64,000 nt of DNA from Callorhinus ursinus. Its lineage: Eukaryota > Chordata > Mammalia > Carnivora > Otariidae. The notes under the pieces were generated by a model. It worked only from the letters and a program-made list of their open reading frames with translations, had not been told where the DNA came from and did no database searches. The translations under genes were made by a program, and so were the position numbers. This document shows positions 24,926 through 36,990 of the stretch, piece by piece. Position 1 is the first letter of the stretch. Each line of letters starts with the position of its first letter. The DNA lies in assembly GCF_003265705.1 (NCBI RefSeq), contig NW_020312849.1:344824-408823 (forward strand), in the 5' to 3' direction.

Positions 24926-25189
24926 TGATGTCTACTTACTCCCATGACAATTCCCAACACAGTTGGGCAGAAGTGCTCAGAGCTGATTTGAGAGCACTGA
25001 AGTATGGAGTTCTTGGTGTGTTTTGGTGTTATAGACCCTATTAATTATAGACCTATTAATAAATTGTATTGGCCCTTGTCCATCTCTTTTATACTCTGAT
25101 TCTACTCAAGAAGAAATACAGTACTTCTACTTACTTAAGTTTAAATATCAATGCTCTAACTTCATTACAACTTAAATTTAAAATTAAAC

Positions 25190-25700
25190 ATGTCATATGT
25201 CCATTAAAAGAGGAGTACACCAGAGTCCAGTCTCTCACGGTTTGTCTCCCTCTCTGATTTCTTCCCATTCATTCAGTTTTCCCCCCCTTCCCCTCTGGTC
25301 ATCTGTGCTATTTCTCAAAAACTAATGATGTACTATATGTTGGCCAATTGAACATAATAAAAAAAATAAAATAAAAAAAGAGGAGTACACCAATGTTCAC
25401 TACAGCTTTTTTCATGAGAGAAAAAAAAATGGAAATAAACCAAATGTCCATCAACAGGGGTATGAAAAAACAAACTGTGGTATATTTATATAATAGAATA
25501 CTACTCATCAATAAAAAAAGTGAACTGCTGATACACGCATCAAAACTGATGGGTATAAAAAGCATTATGCTCAGCAAAAGAAGCCAGATACAAAAGGAGA
25601 TTTACCATATAATTCCATTTCTATAAAATTCAACAGAAGGCAAAAGTAATCCATGGATAAAAATCAGAAGAGTGGAAGAAAAGACACTTCAAAGTAATAC
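25190..25700 (+). repeat. Older L1 3' fragment hosting a twin-primed insertion
   Basis: The words 'aaaccaaatgtccatcaaca' and 'tatataatagaatactactc' are ORF2 3'-end L1 sequence, heavily mutated. Interrupted at 25,223-25,375. Confidence 0.7.
25223..25375. mobile_element. Twin-primed (5'-inverted) young L1 insertion
   Basis: Flanked by a perfect 17-bp duplication AAAAGAGGAGTACACCA (25,206-25,222 and 25,376-25,392). The first ~90 bp are antisense L1 3' UTR ('tctctcacggtttgtctccc'). From about 25,313 the sequence switches to the sense L1 end ('aaaaactaatgatgtactat') plus an A-rich tail. Inverted 5' part plus sense 3' part is the twin-priming signature. Confidence 0.9.
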
Positions 25701-25873
25701 AGAGTATAGTGTTAACCAGAAAATGTAATTCATTGTTCTTCCTTGACCCAAGAACACTATCAACTCATTCTGCTCCAGGAAGCAGTTTCTCTTACTTTTC
25801 TCAGATGTGTTATTAAAAACAATATTGCTGTGAAACCCTAGAGGTACAATTTATATCAATTTAAATTTCCTTC

Positions 25874-26070
25874 ATTGGGTGCCCGGTGGCTCAGCTGGTT
25901 AAGCGACTGCCTTCAGCTCAGGTCATGATCCTGGAGTCCCGGGATCGAGTCCCACATCGGGCTCCCTGCTCAGCAGGGGGTCTGCTTCTCCCTCTGACCC
26001 CCTTCCCTCTCGGCTCTCTATCTCTCATTCTCTCACTCTCAAATAAAGAAAATCTTTAAAAAAAATAAAT
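25874..26070 (+). mobile_element. Carnivore SINE with target-site duplication
   Basis: Complete SINE flanked by AAATTTCCTTC (25,863-25,873 and 26,071-26,081). Confidence 0.93.
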
Positions 26071-26654
26071 AAATTTCCTTCTTTATTCTGTTTAGTGATT
26101 AATAGTCTTAAGAGCAATTAGTGCACTATTTTATCAAGTTGGGGTTGATTCCTTCACCATCTGAGTGGCTCAGTAAGAAGAAGACGGTCTTTACATCATG
26201 ATCAAAGGCATTTATTAAAACATACCATTTGTGACATGGTCTTTAAAAAGAATAGAGTTATTGAAATATAGAGATTACTCAAGAGTGTTTAAAATGTCTT
26301 TTACATTTACTGTAAAGTGAATGACATTAGCCATATAACACTGAATCGTTATAAATTAAATAGTTACATTAAAGTGTAAGTAAAAGGGTACAAAGAATAA
26401 AGAAGAGGCAGTAAAGGAATATTATTACTTAGCAAAAATTTGTTTTAAAAAATTAAATCTTTAATTCTTCATATTTTGGGATAAATATCTAGATTGTGTT
26501 AACCAAAGTCTAACTTGAAATACAAATTTTACTTTAGAAAACAAATGAGGCAAAAAGAAATTTTCTCCCACTAGTGTCAAAGAAGAACTTTGAGAAGCTC
26601 TGAATCTTCTGTGCCTGTCTTATGCTTAGGCACAGTAAGATGTTTGGTTTCTCC

Positions 26655-26880
26655 TTTAGATCCATCTTTTTCTGTCACCATCTTTGTTTCCACCCTCCAC
26701 TCCCATCCTTGCTACCCCAGCTATTGCTGGTATTATGCTTGTAATATCCCCACGGGGCCCCTGAGCTGGACAGTCATCCCCTTGCAATCCAGTGCCTCAT
26801 TTGATACACTCCACTGCCTTCTTTACAGTCCTTTAGATTTGATTGTTCTAAAATAGTCTGCTCTTTTGTGAAGTTCCCCT
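26655..26880 (+). repeat. Probable LINE-2 remnant
   Basis: A pyrimidine-rich stretch resembling the coding 3' region of L2 ('gcctcatttgatacactcca'). Very diverged, so the call is tentative. Confidence 0.4.
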
Positions 26881-26905
26881 CTAGTACTAAATAGAATCTA
26901 CTACC

Positions 26906-27254
26906 ATTTTTTTAAATTTTTATTTAAACTCCAGTTAGTTAACATATACAGTAGTATTAGTTTCAGGTGTACAATTTAGTGATTCAAAACTTCCATATAA
27001 CACCTGGTACTCATCACAACAAGTGCGCTCCTTAATCCCCATCACCTATTAAACCCATCCCCCACCCACCTCCCCTCTGGTAGCCATCAGTTTTTTCTCT
27101 TTAGTTAAGAGTTTGTCTCTTGGTTTACCTCTCTTTTTTTCCCCTATGTTCATTTATTTTATTTCTTAAATTCCACATATGAATGAAATCATATGGTATT
27201 TGTCTTTCTCTGACTTATTTTGCTTAGCATAATACTCTCTAGCTTCATCAATTC
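26906..27254 (-). mobile_element. 5'-truncated LINE-1 3' end, antisense
   Basis: Begins with the reversed tail, then 'ttagtttcaggtgtacaatt' and 'gaaatcatatggtatttgtc', standard antisense L1 3' UTR and ORF2 end. It stops exactly where the large inverted repeat starts. I see no matching target duplications at the two ends. Confidence 0.85.
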
Positions 27255-27603
27255 TGTAATTATGTTTTCCTGTAATAGCTCAAAAGCTCATGCTCCGTGT
27301 TCAAGTTCATATTTAATTAAGGTAAATGGGCAGATTCTCTGCTTCTGTTGGTGCTACTGTGTCAAACAGTGAAAAGCCTCCACCCGTGGAGACCAGACGT
27401 GGTCTCTGTGGTGGAAGGAGTGTTGGCCACCATGAGGGACAGAAGTTCTGTCTCCACATGGGTGGTCTCCAAGGGTGGTGGCTTTTCACTGTTTGACACA
27501 GTAGCATCAACAGAAGCAGAGAATCTGCCCATTTACCTTAATTAAATATGAACTTGAACACGGAGCATGAGCTTTTGAGCTATTACAGGAAAACATAATT
27601 ACA
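27255..27603. repeat. Large inverted repeat: 141-bp arms, 67-bp spacer
   Basis: The left arm 27,255-27,395 pairs with the right arm 27,463-27,603 in perfect register (paired positions sum to 54,858). I count three mismatches and no indels. Two mirror-image open frames (plus strand 27,348-27,545, minus strand 27,313-27,510) share FSLFDTVA and TEAENLPIYLN only because of this symmetry, so they are not evidence for a gene. I do not recognise the arm sequence. Confidence 0.95.
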
Positions 27604-28267
27604 AGGAGGACTTGGCTCTGGTTTAAATCAGCCTGAAATTGTAGTCAAATCCTTTGACCCCCACCCTAGATGTAAAGCCACAGCACCAAGGGAAGACATC
27701 ATCTCCTGATGCCAGCTCATCAGATTTAAAGAAAAAATAAGGAATTCCATGTGTTTTAACAGATTTTTCTAACAGAATTAGATTACAAAACTTGACTTTT
27801 AATGGGCTCTCCAGTCCACCATTCCATAATTGTATTTACTATTTTCCTTTTTCCATGGAAATACTGAATCTGGCCTATCTGGGCTATTACTTAATTTTAT
27901 GTTTCTATCAAGGAATGACTATTCTAGGTTTTTAGATATTTCTATCTAAAAATGAAAAAGAACCTCAGACATTTTTTTACATATAGAGGTTGTTCTTCCA
28001 AGAGGAAGACAAGTAAAAATAGGCATTTCAACATTTTTGATAGTGACAGTGATGATAGTAACAAAAGATCATGTTTTCCAGAGTTGTTATATTTCTTGCT
28101 TAATCTGATTTATTTTATTTCTGACTTGGTCTATCATTTAACTCACCATCACTTTATTCCATTTAATTTTACTATAAATTATTTTAAATTTTTTTAGATT
28201 TTAAAAATTGAGGAGACATGATTCTGCAGGTAGAATATAAAAACTATGTATAACTCATCTTGAGTTT
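27604..28267. other. Intergenic stretch, nothing recognised
   Basis: AT-rich sequence without recognisable repeats or exons. An 81-codon open frame at 27,952-28,197 has low-complexity hydrophobic content and no homology that I recognise. Confidence 0.55.
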
Positions 28268-28285
28268 AAAAAATCCCTCTAAGAG

Positions 28286-28471
28286 GGGCACCTCAGGAGC
28301 TCAGTTGGTTAAGTGTCTGACTCTTGATTTTGGCTCAGGTCATGATCTTAGGGTTGTGAGAGATTAAGTCCTACCTAGGGCTCTGCTCTGGGTGTGGAGA
28401 CTGCTTAAGAGTCTCTCTCTCCCTCCCCCTCTGCTCCTCCCCCCATTCTCTCTCTCCCTCTCAAAAAAAAA
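28286..28471 (+). mobile_element. Older carnivore SINE with target-site duplication
   Basis: The body 'tctgactcttgattttggct' marks an older SINE subfamily. Flanked by an 18-bp repeat AAAAAATCCCTCTAAGAG (28,268-28,285 and 28,472-28,489). Confidence 0.92.
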
Positions 28472-28879
28472 AAAAAATCCCTCTAAGAGATACATCTCTT
28501 AGGCATTTACAATTTTGAATCTAAATAACTGACATTTTATTCTTTAGGGTAAAAGTAGGTAGGATTAGGAGGAGGAAGGAACTCAACCCTGTAGCTCAAA
28601 TTCTGGACTAGGAGGAAGACTTCATCCTCAGTAATAAGGGTCATATACAAGAAAATCAGTCATTCATTCAGTCATCCAATATTTAATAAGTTCTTTCTAT
28701 ATGTACAGTAACATGATAGAAATACAGAAAGTTATTTGGGGATATAGAGAAATCAATGAATTAACTAGAAAATCTCAAAAGAAGAAAAAACCCTAAAATC
28801 AGAAATTTTTAGGACAGAAAATTGAGATGAAAACCCTGGTAGGGGGGGATAAACTAGCTTCAAGAAAATGAGACATATA

Positions 28880-29088
28880 GGGGCGCCCGGGTGGCTCAGT
28901 CGTTAAGCATCTGCCTTCGGCTTGGATCATGATCCCAGGGTCCTGGAATCGAGCTCCGCATCAGGCTCCCTGCTCCGCAGGAAGCCTACTTCTCCCTCTC
29001 CCACTCCCCCCTGCTTGTGTTTCCTCTCTCACTGTGTCTCTCTTTGTCAAGTAAGTAAATAAAATCTTAAAAAAAAAAAAGAAAAGAA
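28880..29088 (+). mobile_element. Carnivore SINE with target-site duplication
   Basis: Complete SINE with an (AAAAG)n tail, flanked by AAGAAAATGAGACATATA (28,862-28,879 and 29,089-29,106). Confidence 0.94.
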
Positions 29089-29106
29089 AAGAAAATGAGA
29101 CATATA

Positions 29107-30060
29107 TAATTTATTCTTTCAAAAGGGAGACATTTGCTTGGAATGTGCTAGGCCAGAGATATCTCTAAGCATCCACACTGGACACATTCAAGCAAAAAAT
29201 ATCAAAGTAAATCCCAATAAAAGTCCACCAAATGGCCAGCTGGACTCAGATTTCCAATGAATGTTGTAACCTTTATGGTTGGTGCAAAGCAATGAGCTAT
29301 ATCAGACAAAATTACAGCAAAACCACAACTAAAGACTGGCAGTGATCTGTTTTCTGTGGAATGGCAAACTGTTATTACTGCAGATCACTGCAGAAGGCCC
29401 AAGGCAATGAAAAACCTAAGGAATACCAAAAATATAATCCCAGCTAGTAACTAAAAGACTATGTTTGTCAATTGTGAAATCTCTGAAATGATTTCTGAGA
29501 AAATATTTTTCAGTTTTTCACTAAAGAATGTGCTGATTTTATAAAAAATATATACACACACATATATATATATATAATATTCATATTAGGCATTTTAACA
29601 CCACAAAGTGAACTTTCAGGAAACAATCAGGTTATTTACAAAGTAACTGAATAATTAGGTAATAACATGAAAGAGAAGGTTCTGTTACTTTGGTAAGTAG
29701 AAATTTGCTTCTAGCTAAAAAAAACAAAGAAGGGTAAGAAAATTATTAAATAAAGAGCAAGATCAAAAGTACCCCTCAATCTGTCTGTATGTAGAAAAGA
29801 GTTTTTGATTGTTTCTTTCCTTAACTGTGGCTGGTATAGATATAGACATGACTGCTTTCTAGAAATCATTATAGATTCCCTTCCCCATTCTTAGATATTA
29901 CAGTGGTATTGGCCTTTCAAAGCCCAACTCTTTCCAACAAAATCTTACTCCTTAGTATTCAGTTTTTCTCCTTTGGGAGACATTAATTTAAATTAAATTT
30001 TTCTCCTTAGTGGGCAATAATGGAAAAAAATTGTGAAATACTGTGTTAATCTTTCAGGTA
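29107..30060. other. Intergenic stretch, nothing recognised apart from a short TA/CA tract
   Basis: Contains a mixed (TA)/(CA) tract at about 29,551-29,577. No exon or RNA gene is recognised. Confidence 0.55.
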
Positions 30061-30860
30061 TTTGTTCTTAGTCAATCAGCCATTATTTAGAACATTTATT
30101 GAATAAATGCTCTACACCAGGCACCGTGATGAGTGGTTGGAGATACAATGGCATCCTCTCCCCGTCCTCAACAACTCCTAATCTATCCAAACAGGAAGAG
30201 AGATAAGCAACCAGCTACAACAGAGAAGGAGAGCTTGGAAACACAGACAAGGCCCGGATAGGAATCAGGACAGGATTCCTAAAGGATGTGACTTCAGAAC
30301 TGAGTCCTGAATAAACAAGTCAAAGATAGACAGACAAAGATGGCATGTATAAAGGCTCCCAGAAAAAGACATGGGGCACAGGGAAGGAAATGCAAGACTT
30401 TAGTATGACTTAAGCTCAATGTGAGGCAAGAAAGCGTAAAGGGTGGGGCTGAAGTCTTAATGTAAAAGCAAGAAACTGAAGGGCTTTCTATATAACATTG
30501 AGAGTTTAAATTTTATCCTGAAGGTATTAGAGCCATAGAAGATTTTAAGCAGAGACTGAAAATATATCATTAGTGTTTTAGAAAATTTATTTTGGCCATG
30601 GTATGGAAAACGGACTGGAGAGAAAGTAAAGATGTTCTTATATTAACCAAGGTGAGACAATACTGGCCTCAGGTAAGATAACAGTGGTAGTGGGGGGTAG
30701 TGGTGGATGGAAGTAAGATTTGAGGGCTGTGGAGCTGACAGGAATTGACAGGACTATGGTGAGGTGGGAGAGGTAAAGGACAGACAGGTGATAAGGCTGA
30801 CATCCAGAATCCTAGCTTGAGCAACTGGAACAGAAACAGAAGGAAGAGCAGTTGGGAATT
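30060..30860. repeat. Ancient mammalian-wide interspersed repeat
   Basis: Begins with an MIR/L2-like segment ('tttattgaataaatgctcta'). It continues with 'gaagggctttcta', 'ttttaagcagagactgaaaa' and 'gcttgagcaactggaaca', wording shared by a common old mammalian repeat. I cannot settle its class from memory. Confidence 0.5.
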
Positions 30861-31150
30861 TGAGGTAATTTTGGAATTTCCAGGTAGAGGCTTCCATTGT
30901 AAGTATGGTAGTCAACCCTGAAGCACAGGAGGAAAATCCATATAAAAAACCAAATGAGTAAATGACGCCATGGGAATGAAAGAGATCAAGAGAGACCCTG
31001 GAGAATGAGAAAAGGAGATGGACAAGGACAGAACCTTGAAAACAAAAACATCTAAAATCTGCTAGAGAAAGAATAGCACATAAGAGCAACTGAGAAGAAA
31101 ACCAGACAATACAGTACCATGCATGTGGCAGGTAGGTAGAGCTTTTGATA

Positions 31151-31363
31151 GGGGCGCCTGGGTGGCTCAGATGGTTGGGCGTCTGCCTTCAGCTCGGGTC
31201 ATGGTCCCGGCTTCCTGGGATTGAGCCCCACATCGGGCTCCTGGCTCGGCGGGGAGCCTGCTTCTCCCTCTCCCTCTGCCTCTCCCCCGCTCATGCTCTC
31301 TCTCTCTGTCTCTGTATCTCTGTGTCTCAAATGAATAAATAAAATCTTAAAAAAAAAAAAAAA
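31151..31363 (+). mobile_element. Carnivore SINE
   Basis: Complete element from 'ggggcgcctgggtggctcag' to an A-run, with an extended (CT)n region. Confidence 0.93.
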
Positions 31364-33720
31364 GAAAGAGGAGAAAACAGGGGCATCAACTCTATCAATG
31401 CTAGCAGAGAAAGCGACTGAAAAGTGTTCATTCATTCCAGTTAACTAGCAAGCACTCACTGATTAACCAGAATGAAGTCATTCATAACCTTTATGAGATA
31501 GGTTTCTACAAAATTGTGGGGGCAAAAAGCCATATTGCAGTAGGTTGAGAAATGAGCAGAAGGTAAAGGAACTGGGTCATTAAAAGCTGACAACTCTCAA
31601 GAAACTCAGTTGTGAAGAGGAAAAGAGAAGTATAGGAGTAGCTGGATGGGAATGTGTACGAATGAAGAAGGGTTTTTATTTCTCTGTTTTATGAAAGAGA
31701 TTTGAAAATTAAGTACCAATGAAAGAGAGCCAGTGGAGAAAGAGAGTAGATGATAAGGTAAAGAGAGAAAGACACCCCAGAAAGCTATAGAAAGATCCAA
31801 CAAGACTTAACTGTTCTTCATTCCCCCAAAATCTTGAATAAAGAAGATTTGGAGAGAGAGAAACAAATTCAGGAGCTTTCCCTTGGAGACAGGAACCACA
31901 TCAGAGAACAGTCTATCAGTAGTCTGTCCTTAGCTCTACCATCTGCCTACAGCATTGTGTGTTAACCTTTGCCTTGTCTTTTAGAAAGGGCAAGCAATCA
32001 ATTGATGGATCTCACTAATGTTCACCTGATGTCAGTTTCTATGAGAATGTCCAGTCTTATGTAAATAACCATAGACGTGGTTTCCCTGATTCCATATACA
32101 GTAATTTAAAGATACACTCCTAGCCCTCAAGAAGCTCACAATAAAAAACAGATGACAGGGACACACATCTACCACCACCACTACCACATGAGGTCACAAT
32201 ATTACAGTAAGAGAACATGACACTTCTTAAACAGGAATTTATATTAGGTACGAGTTTGGTATTTGTTATTTCTGGCTATGGATTACATGAAAGTTTTATT
32301 GGCACATTGGGTGGGGTTAGGAAAAGCATTACTGGACTTCCACAAAAACAGAGGAGGTCTGGGAAATAAGTGCAGAGGGAGAACTAGACTGGAATATAAA
32401 TTCTGAGGAAAAGAACCCATTGTATCCCCTACCACCAGGTTTACGAGGGCTCAGTAAATGACAGCAACTGACTGATTATATAAAGTCCTAGATCCAGAGA
32501 CTCATTAATGGAAAAACTAGGTTTTTCAACTGGTTCAACTAAGGTTGAACCGGTAAGCCTTGTTTCTGGAAATCAAAGGATTAAAGGGGTATGAAACCTT
32601 AGACTGGTAGAAAAGGTTTCCAGGGATGGAATATCAAAGAGCAATCAGGCTAATGATGAGACAGTTCAGGAGAATACTGTAGAGATGAGTACTGGTACCC
32701 AAACTAGATACTACTACCTTTTGGTTTCAGAGAGAAAGCGTGGACATGGAAGAAATAATAGAAGTATTTAGTAATAAACAGAAGGTTGGCATAGCCAAGA
32801 TTTTAGCATTTTTCTAATGGAAGGGAAGAAATTTTATATTTATTCTAGAAAATTCTAGGTTATTAAGATTTCAATTAAGAACTGCAAAGAGACCACATGA
32901 AAATGTTTTAAAAGCATTTGTCTACTTTTTTGACTTGGCTATTCATAAGTCTTATATAGAGCATCTTGCAATGTATTCTAGTAGGCAAGAAGTATAAATG
33001 ATATAGGAAAAGAAAGTTGGGGTCAGACTTTTTATGTTGAGAGGGTTTTATCCAAGTCAAAAGCTAGCAAGAGACAGCACCAGGACTCCACCTCAATCTT
33101 TGATTCTAAATTTTGTGATCACAGAATATTTTGGAAGGGTAAATAGGCAACATGCCCACAATTAGAATATTACTACTATAACTTGGCAAGAAGTAATGAG
33201 GATTTGAACAAACAGGGACAAGAAAGGAGAGAGAAGTCTGGATTCCACAGAACTGTGGAGGTGATGTTAATAGGATTTGACAACTGAGTACATGGGGTAG
33301 GTAAGAAAGAAGGATACATCATAATGAGTATGGGGTTTCCCCAGAAATGACTCACCACACAGTGCAACTTGGTTGTGGCATGCCAATGAGACGAAAGTGT
33401 GTCCGTATGTCATCTAAGAGAATGAATTCATAACAATCTGCTTGGATAAAGATTATCATGACAATGAGACTGCAACAAAAAGTATTGTTGAAACAGCCCT
33501 GTTTATAGAAAAAGCAGAATTAGTAAGGATCTGTGATTTTTTTCTCTAACACTACTCCTTAGAAAAAATGCTCCAATTGAGAGGTAGAGTTTGACTGGAT
33601 TAGAGGGTTGTTGGAAAGGACACAGCAGGCTTAAATAACTTATTGAAACTAAGAGATTACAGAATATTAGAAATTGAAAATTGAGATTACTTAGTTCAAT
33701 TATTTCCATTAAAAAAAAAC
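31364..33720. other. Intergenic stretch, nothing recognised
   Basis: No convincing exon, RNA gene or recent repeat. A weak MIR/L2-like segment may lie near 32,110-32,250. Open frames are short and compositionally noncoding. Confidence 0.55.
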
Positions 33721-33919
33721 TGTATATAGACGATTTCAAACATACATAAGTGAAAAGAACAGTATAATGAATCCCTAGGGTAACCTGTTACCAATTCAGT
33801 AACTATCAATTTGTAGCCACTCCTGTTTCTTCTTTATCCACCACCCCGATAACTGTAATATTATATATTTTAGTATGAATCTCTAAAATATAAGAATTAT
33901 TTTTTAACACATAAGGTTG

Positions 33920-35173
33920 TCAGAAGATATTAGCAAATGCTATATCCAATAAGGTGTTAATCTCCAAAATACATAAAGAACTCATGCAACTCAACACCAA
34001 AAAACCCAAATAATCCAATTAAAAATGGGGAGAGGAACTGAACAGACATTTTTCCAAAGAAATACAAATAGTCAACAGACACATAAGAAGATTTCAACAT
34101 CACTAATTATCAGGAAAATACAAATCAAAACCACAATGAGATCTCACTTTACACCTGCCAGAATGGCTAGTATCAGAAAGACAAGAAATAGGGGCGCCTG
34201 GGTGGCTCAGTCTTTAAGCGTCTGCCTCCAGCTCAGGTCATGATCCCAGGGTCCTGGGATCGAGCCCTGCATCGGGCTCCCTGCTCGGTGGGAAGCCTGC
34301 TTTTCCCTCTTCCACTCCCCCCGCTTGTGTTCCCCCGACGCTGTCTCTCTCTGTCAAAAAAAAAAAAAAAAAAATTTTAAAAAAAAAAAAAAAAAAAAAA
34401 TAGTAAGTGTTGGCAAGGATGTGGAGAAAATGGAACCCTACTGCACTGTTGGTAGGAATGTAAGTTGGTACAGCTGCTATGGAAAACAGTAGGGGTTCCT
34501 CAAAAAATTAAAAACAGAAATGCCATAATGATCCAGTAATTCCACTACTAGCTCTTTACCCACAGAAAACAAAAACACTAATCTAAAAAGACATATGCAT
34601 ACTTATGTTCATTGCAGCATTATTTACAATAGCCAGGATATAGAAACAACCTGTGTCCATTGATAAATGAATGGATAAAGAAGATGTGGTATATACACAC
34701 AATGGAATATTACTCAGCATAAAACAGAATGAGATCTTGCCATTTGTGACAACATGGATGGACCTAGAGGATATTACACTAAGTGAAATAAGTCCAACAG
34801 AGAAAGACATATGTCATATGATTTCACGTTTATATGTGAAAACTAAACAACAAAACAACTAACAATAAAAAAAGCAGAAACAGACCCATAAACAGAACTA
34901 ACTGATGGCTGCCAGAGGGAAGGAGAGTGGAAGGATTAATAAAATGGGTGAAGGGCAATGGAGATACAGGCTTCCAGTTATGGAATGAACAAGTCACAGG
35001 GATGAAAAACAGAGCATAGGAAATACAGTCAATGGTTCTATAATAGAATTGTATGCTGACAGGTGGTAGCTACATTTGTGGTGAGGATAGCATAAGGTAG
35101 ACTTGTTGAATCACTATGCTGTACACCTGAAATTAATGTAACACTGTGTGTCAACTATACTTCAATTAAAAAA
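33920..35173 (+). mobile_element. 5'-truncated LINE-1 (ORF2 end and 3' UTR), split by a SINE
   Basis: The L1 ORF2 3' region starts at 'agatattagcaaatgctata'. It is interrupted by a SINE (34,191-34,400) and resumes at 'gttggcaaggatgtggagaa'. It ends with the L1 3' UTR and 'cttcaattaaaaaa'. Confidence 0.85.
34191..34400 (+). mobile_element. Carnivore SINE inside an L1 fragment
   Basis: Complete SINE with a long, almost pure A tail (about 34,358-34,400 with a few T), which suggests a young insertion. Confidence 0.93.
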
Positions 35174-35283
35174 GAATATGAATTCAATAGAAATTAGCAG
35201 ATTTTTTCTAAAAAAATATCATTTCCAAATAATCATCACGAAAAAAGTAATAAAAATTCCTTAATACCATAAAATATTTGGTC

Positions 35284-35487
35284 GGGGCGCCTGGGTGGCT
35301 CAGTCGTTAAGCGTCTGCCTTCGGCTCAGGTCATGATCCCAGGGTCCTGGGATTGAGCCCCGCATCAGGCTCCCTGCTCCATGGGAAGCCTGCTTCTCCC
35401 TCTCCCACTCCCACTGCTTGTGTTCCCTCTCTCGCTGTGTCTTTCTCTGTCAAATAAATAAATAAAATCTTTAAAAAAATAAAAATA
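35284..35487 (+). mobile_element. Carnivore SINE with target-site duplication
   Basis: Complete and close to consensus, flanked by TAAAATATTTGGTC (35,270-35,283 and 35,488-35,501). Confidence 0.95.
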
Positions 35488-35835
35488 TAAAATATTTGGT
35501 CAGCATTCAACATTTCTCCAATTGTTTCATAATTTCTCTAGATATGTCTCTGAAGTCTTTTTCATCTATAGTTTCCCTTCCTTCTTTTTAAATTTTTCTT
35601 GCTAATAAAACAGAAGCCAGGTAATATGTCCTATAAAGTTTCCCACATTCTAGATTTTGCTAAATGCATCCCAACTGTGTCATTTTACATATTCTTCTGT
35701 ACCCGGTATTTTCTTTAACCTGGTATATATAGGCTTCATCAGATTCAAGTCCAATTATTTGGCAAGAATGCTTCACAGGCAATAGAGGCACACAATGGCA
35801 AGCTCTTTTTTGGTCCAAAACCCCCCTTATTTTTA

Positions 35836-36095
35836 TTTTTTTAAAAGATTTTATTTATTTATTTGAGAGAGAGTGAGCACACACGAGTGAGTATGAGCAG
35901 GGGGAGGAGCAGAGGGAGAGGCAGACTCCTCGCTGAGCAGGGCGGCTGACCCAGCAGGGGGGAGGGGCAGAGGGACAGGTAGAAGCAGGCTCCCCACTGA
36001 GCAGGGAGCCCAATGGTGGGCTCAATCCCAGGACCCTGGGATCATGACCTGAGCTGAAGGCAGACACTTAACCGACTGAGCCACCCAAGCAAAAC
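35836..36095 (-). mobile_element. Carnivore SINE with internal duplication, antisense
   Basis: About 55 bp longer than its relatives, because the segment with 'gcagggggaggagcagaggg' and 'gctgagcaggg' occurs twice. Flanks share an aaaacccccttatttt-type duplication (about 35,817-35,835 and 36,096-36,112). Confidence 0.88.
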
Positions 36096-36299
36096 AAAAC
36101 CCCCTTATTTTTTTAAAATATGGATTAAACTGAAGCCTCAGCATTGCCAAGCAGTTCACACAGTGATAAAATCAAGAACAAAACCCCAGCCTTTTAATTC
36201 TATTTTCTACTCCTTTCACTATATCATATATTGTTAACATCTTGCTGATTGATTATACCAATTACTCTGCTATGCATTATATGAGATATGGTCCCACCA

Positions 36300-36730
36300 C
36301 TCACCACTTATTACACAGCCATAAATCCAGAAGTCACTCTAGGTTTCTTCACTTCTCTTACTTTCACTAAGTCCATTAATTTTATCTATTTAACATCTCT
36401 CTCATTTGTTCTATCCTTTCTACCCCCCACAGCTACTGCTTTAGTTCAGACCTTTCTCATTGCTTTCCTGAATCACTAAAATAGCTTCTTGGAGTCCCCC
36501 TTCTCCATAACTATCTTGCCTTTGTCAACCCGGATCTACCTTGTCAACAAAAGATTTTTCCAAGTTACAATTCTAAATATATTATTTTTCTGCCTTAACC
36601 CTTTGATATTCTCTCATTTCCATGGTGGAGTCCATATTCATTAATACAACCTACAGTCCCCATCATCTGGCCTTTGTCTATCCAACCACCCTCATCTTCA
36701 TTACTTCCACTCACTATATTCCAGTTTATT
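36300..36730 (+). repeat. LINE-2 remnant
   Basis: A pyrimidine-rich L2 3' coding region with 'tgctttagttcagacctttc', 'gaatcactaaaatagcttct' and 'tttgatattctctcatttcc'. These match the usual layout of degenerate mammalian L2 copies. Confidence 0.65.
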
Positions 36731-36764
36731 GAATCATTGAAGCTTTCTGAATTGGCTGGCAAGG

Positions 36765-36990
36765 ATATATAGTGATTAAAAGTAGACTCTAGAATTAGAC
36801 TTGACTTTGATCCTTATATTCCCCCATTTACTAACCACGCAACCCAGAACATACTTACCATCTCTGTGCCCCACTTACCTCACCTGTAGAATGGGAATAA
36901 TCTCACTGAATTATTTTGTGTGTGTGTGAAGGATGACTGAAATAGCACAAGTAAAAAACCAGCATGAGAGCACTCAGCAAATATTGGAAG
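36765..36990 (+). repeat. MIR SINE remnant
   Basis: MIR layout: tRNA-like start 'agtgattaaaagtagactct', core 'gtgccccacttacctcacct' and 'gtagaatgggaataatctca', then 'gcactcagcaaatattg'. Confidence 0.7.

Larger units (their letters stand above)
33722..35800. repeat. Ancient L1M-like repeat, later split by an L1 and a SINE
   Basis: Old pieces at 33,722-33,919, 35,174-35,283 and 35,502-35,800 read as one degenerate element ('aaagtttcccacattctaga', 'ttttgctaaatgcatccc'). They are separated by a younger L1 fragment and a SINE. Confidence 0.5.

Noticed and set aside
27313..27545. Two similar small proteins on opposite strands
   Set aside because: They mirror each other only because the DNA is a near-perfect inverted repeat. 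There is no independent coding evidence.
35284..35360. tRNA-like sequence at SINE heads (here and elsewhere)
   Set aside because: These are tRNA-derived SINE heads with tails and target duplications, not functional tRNA genes.
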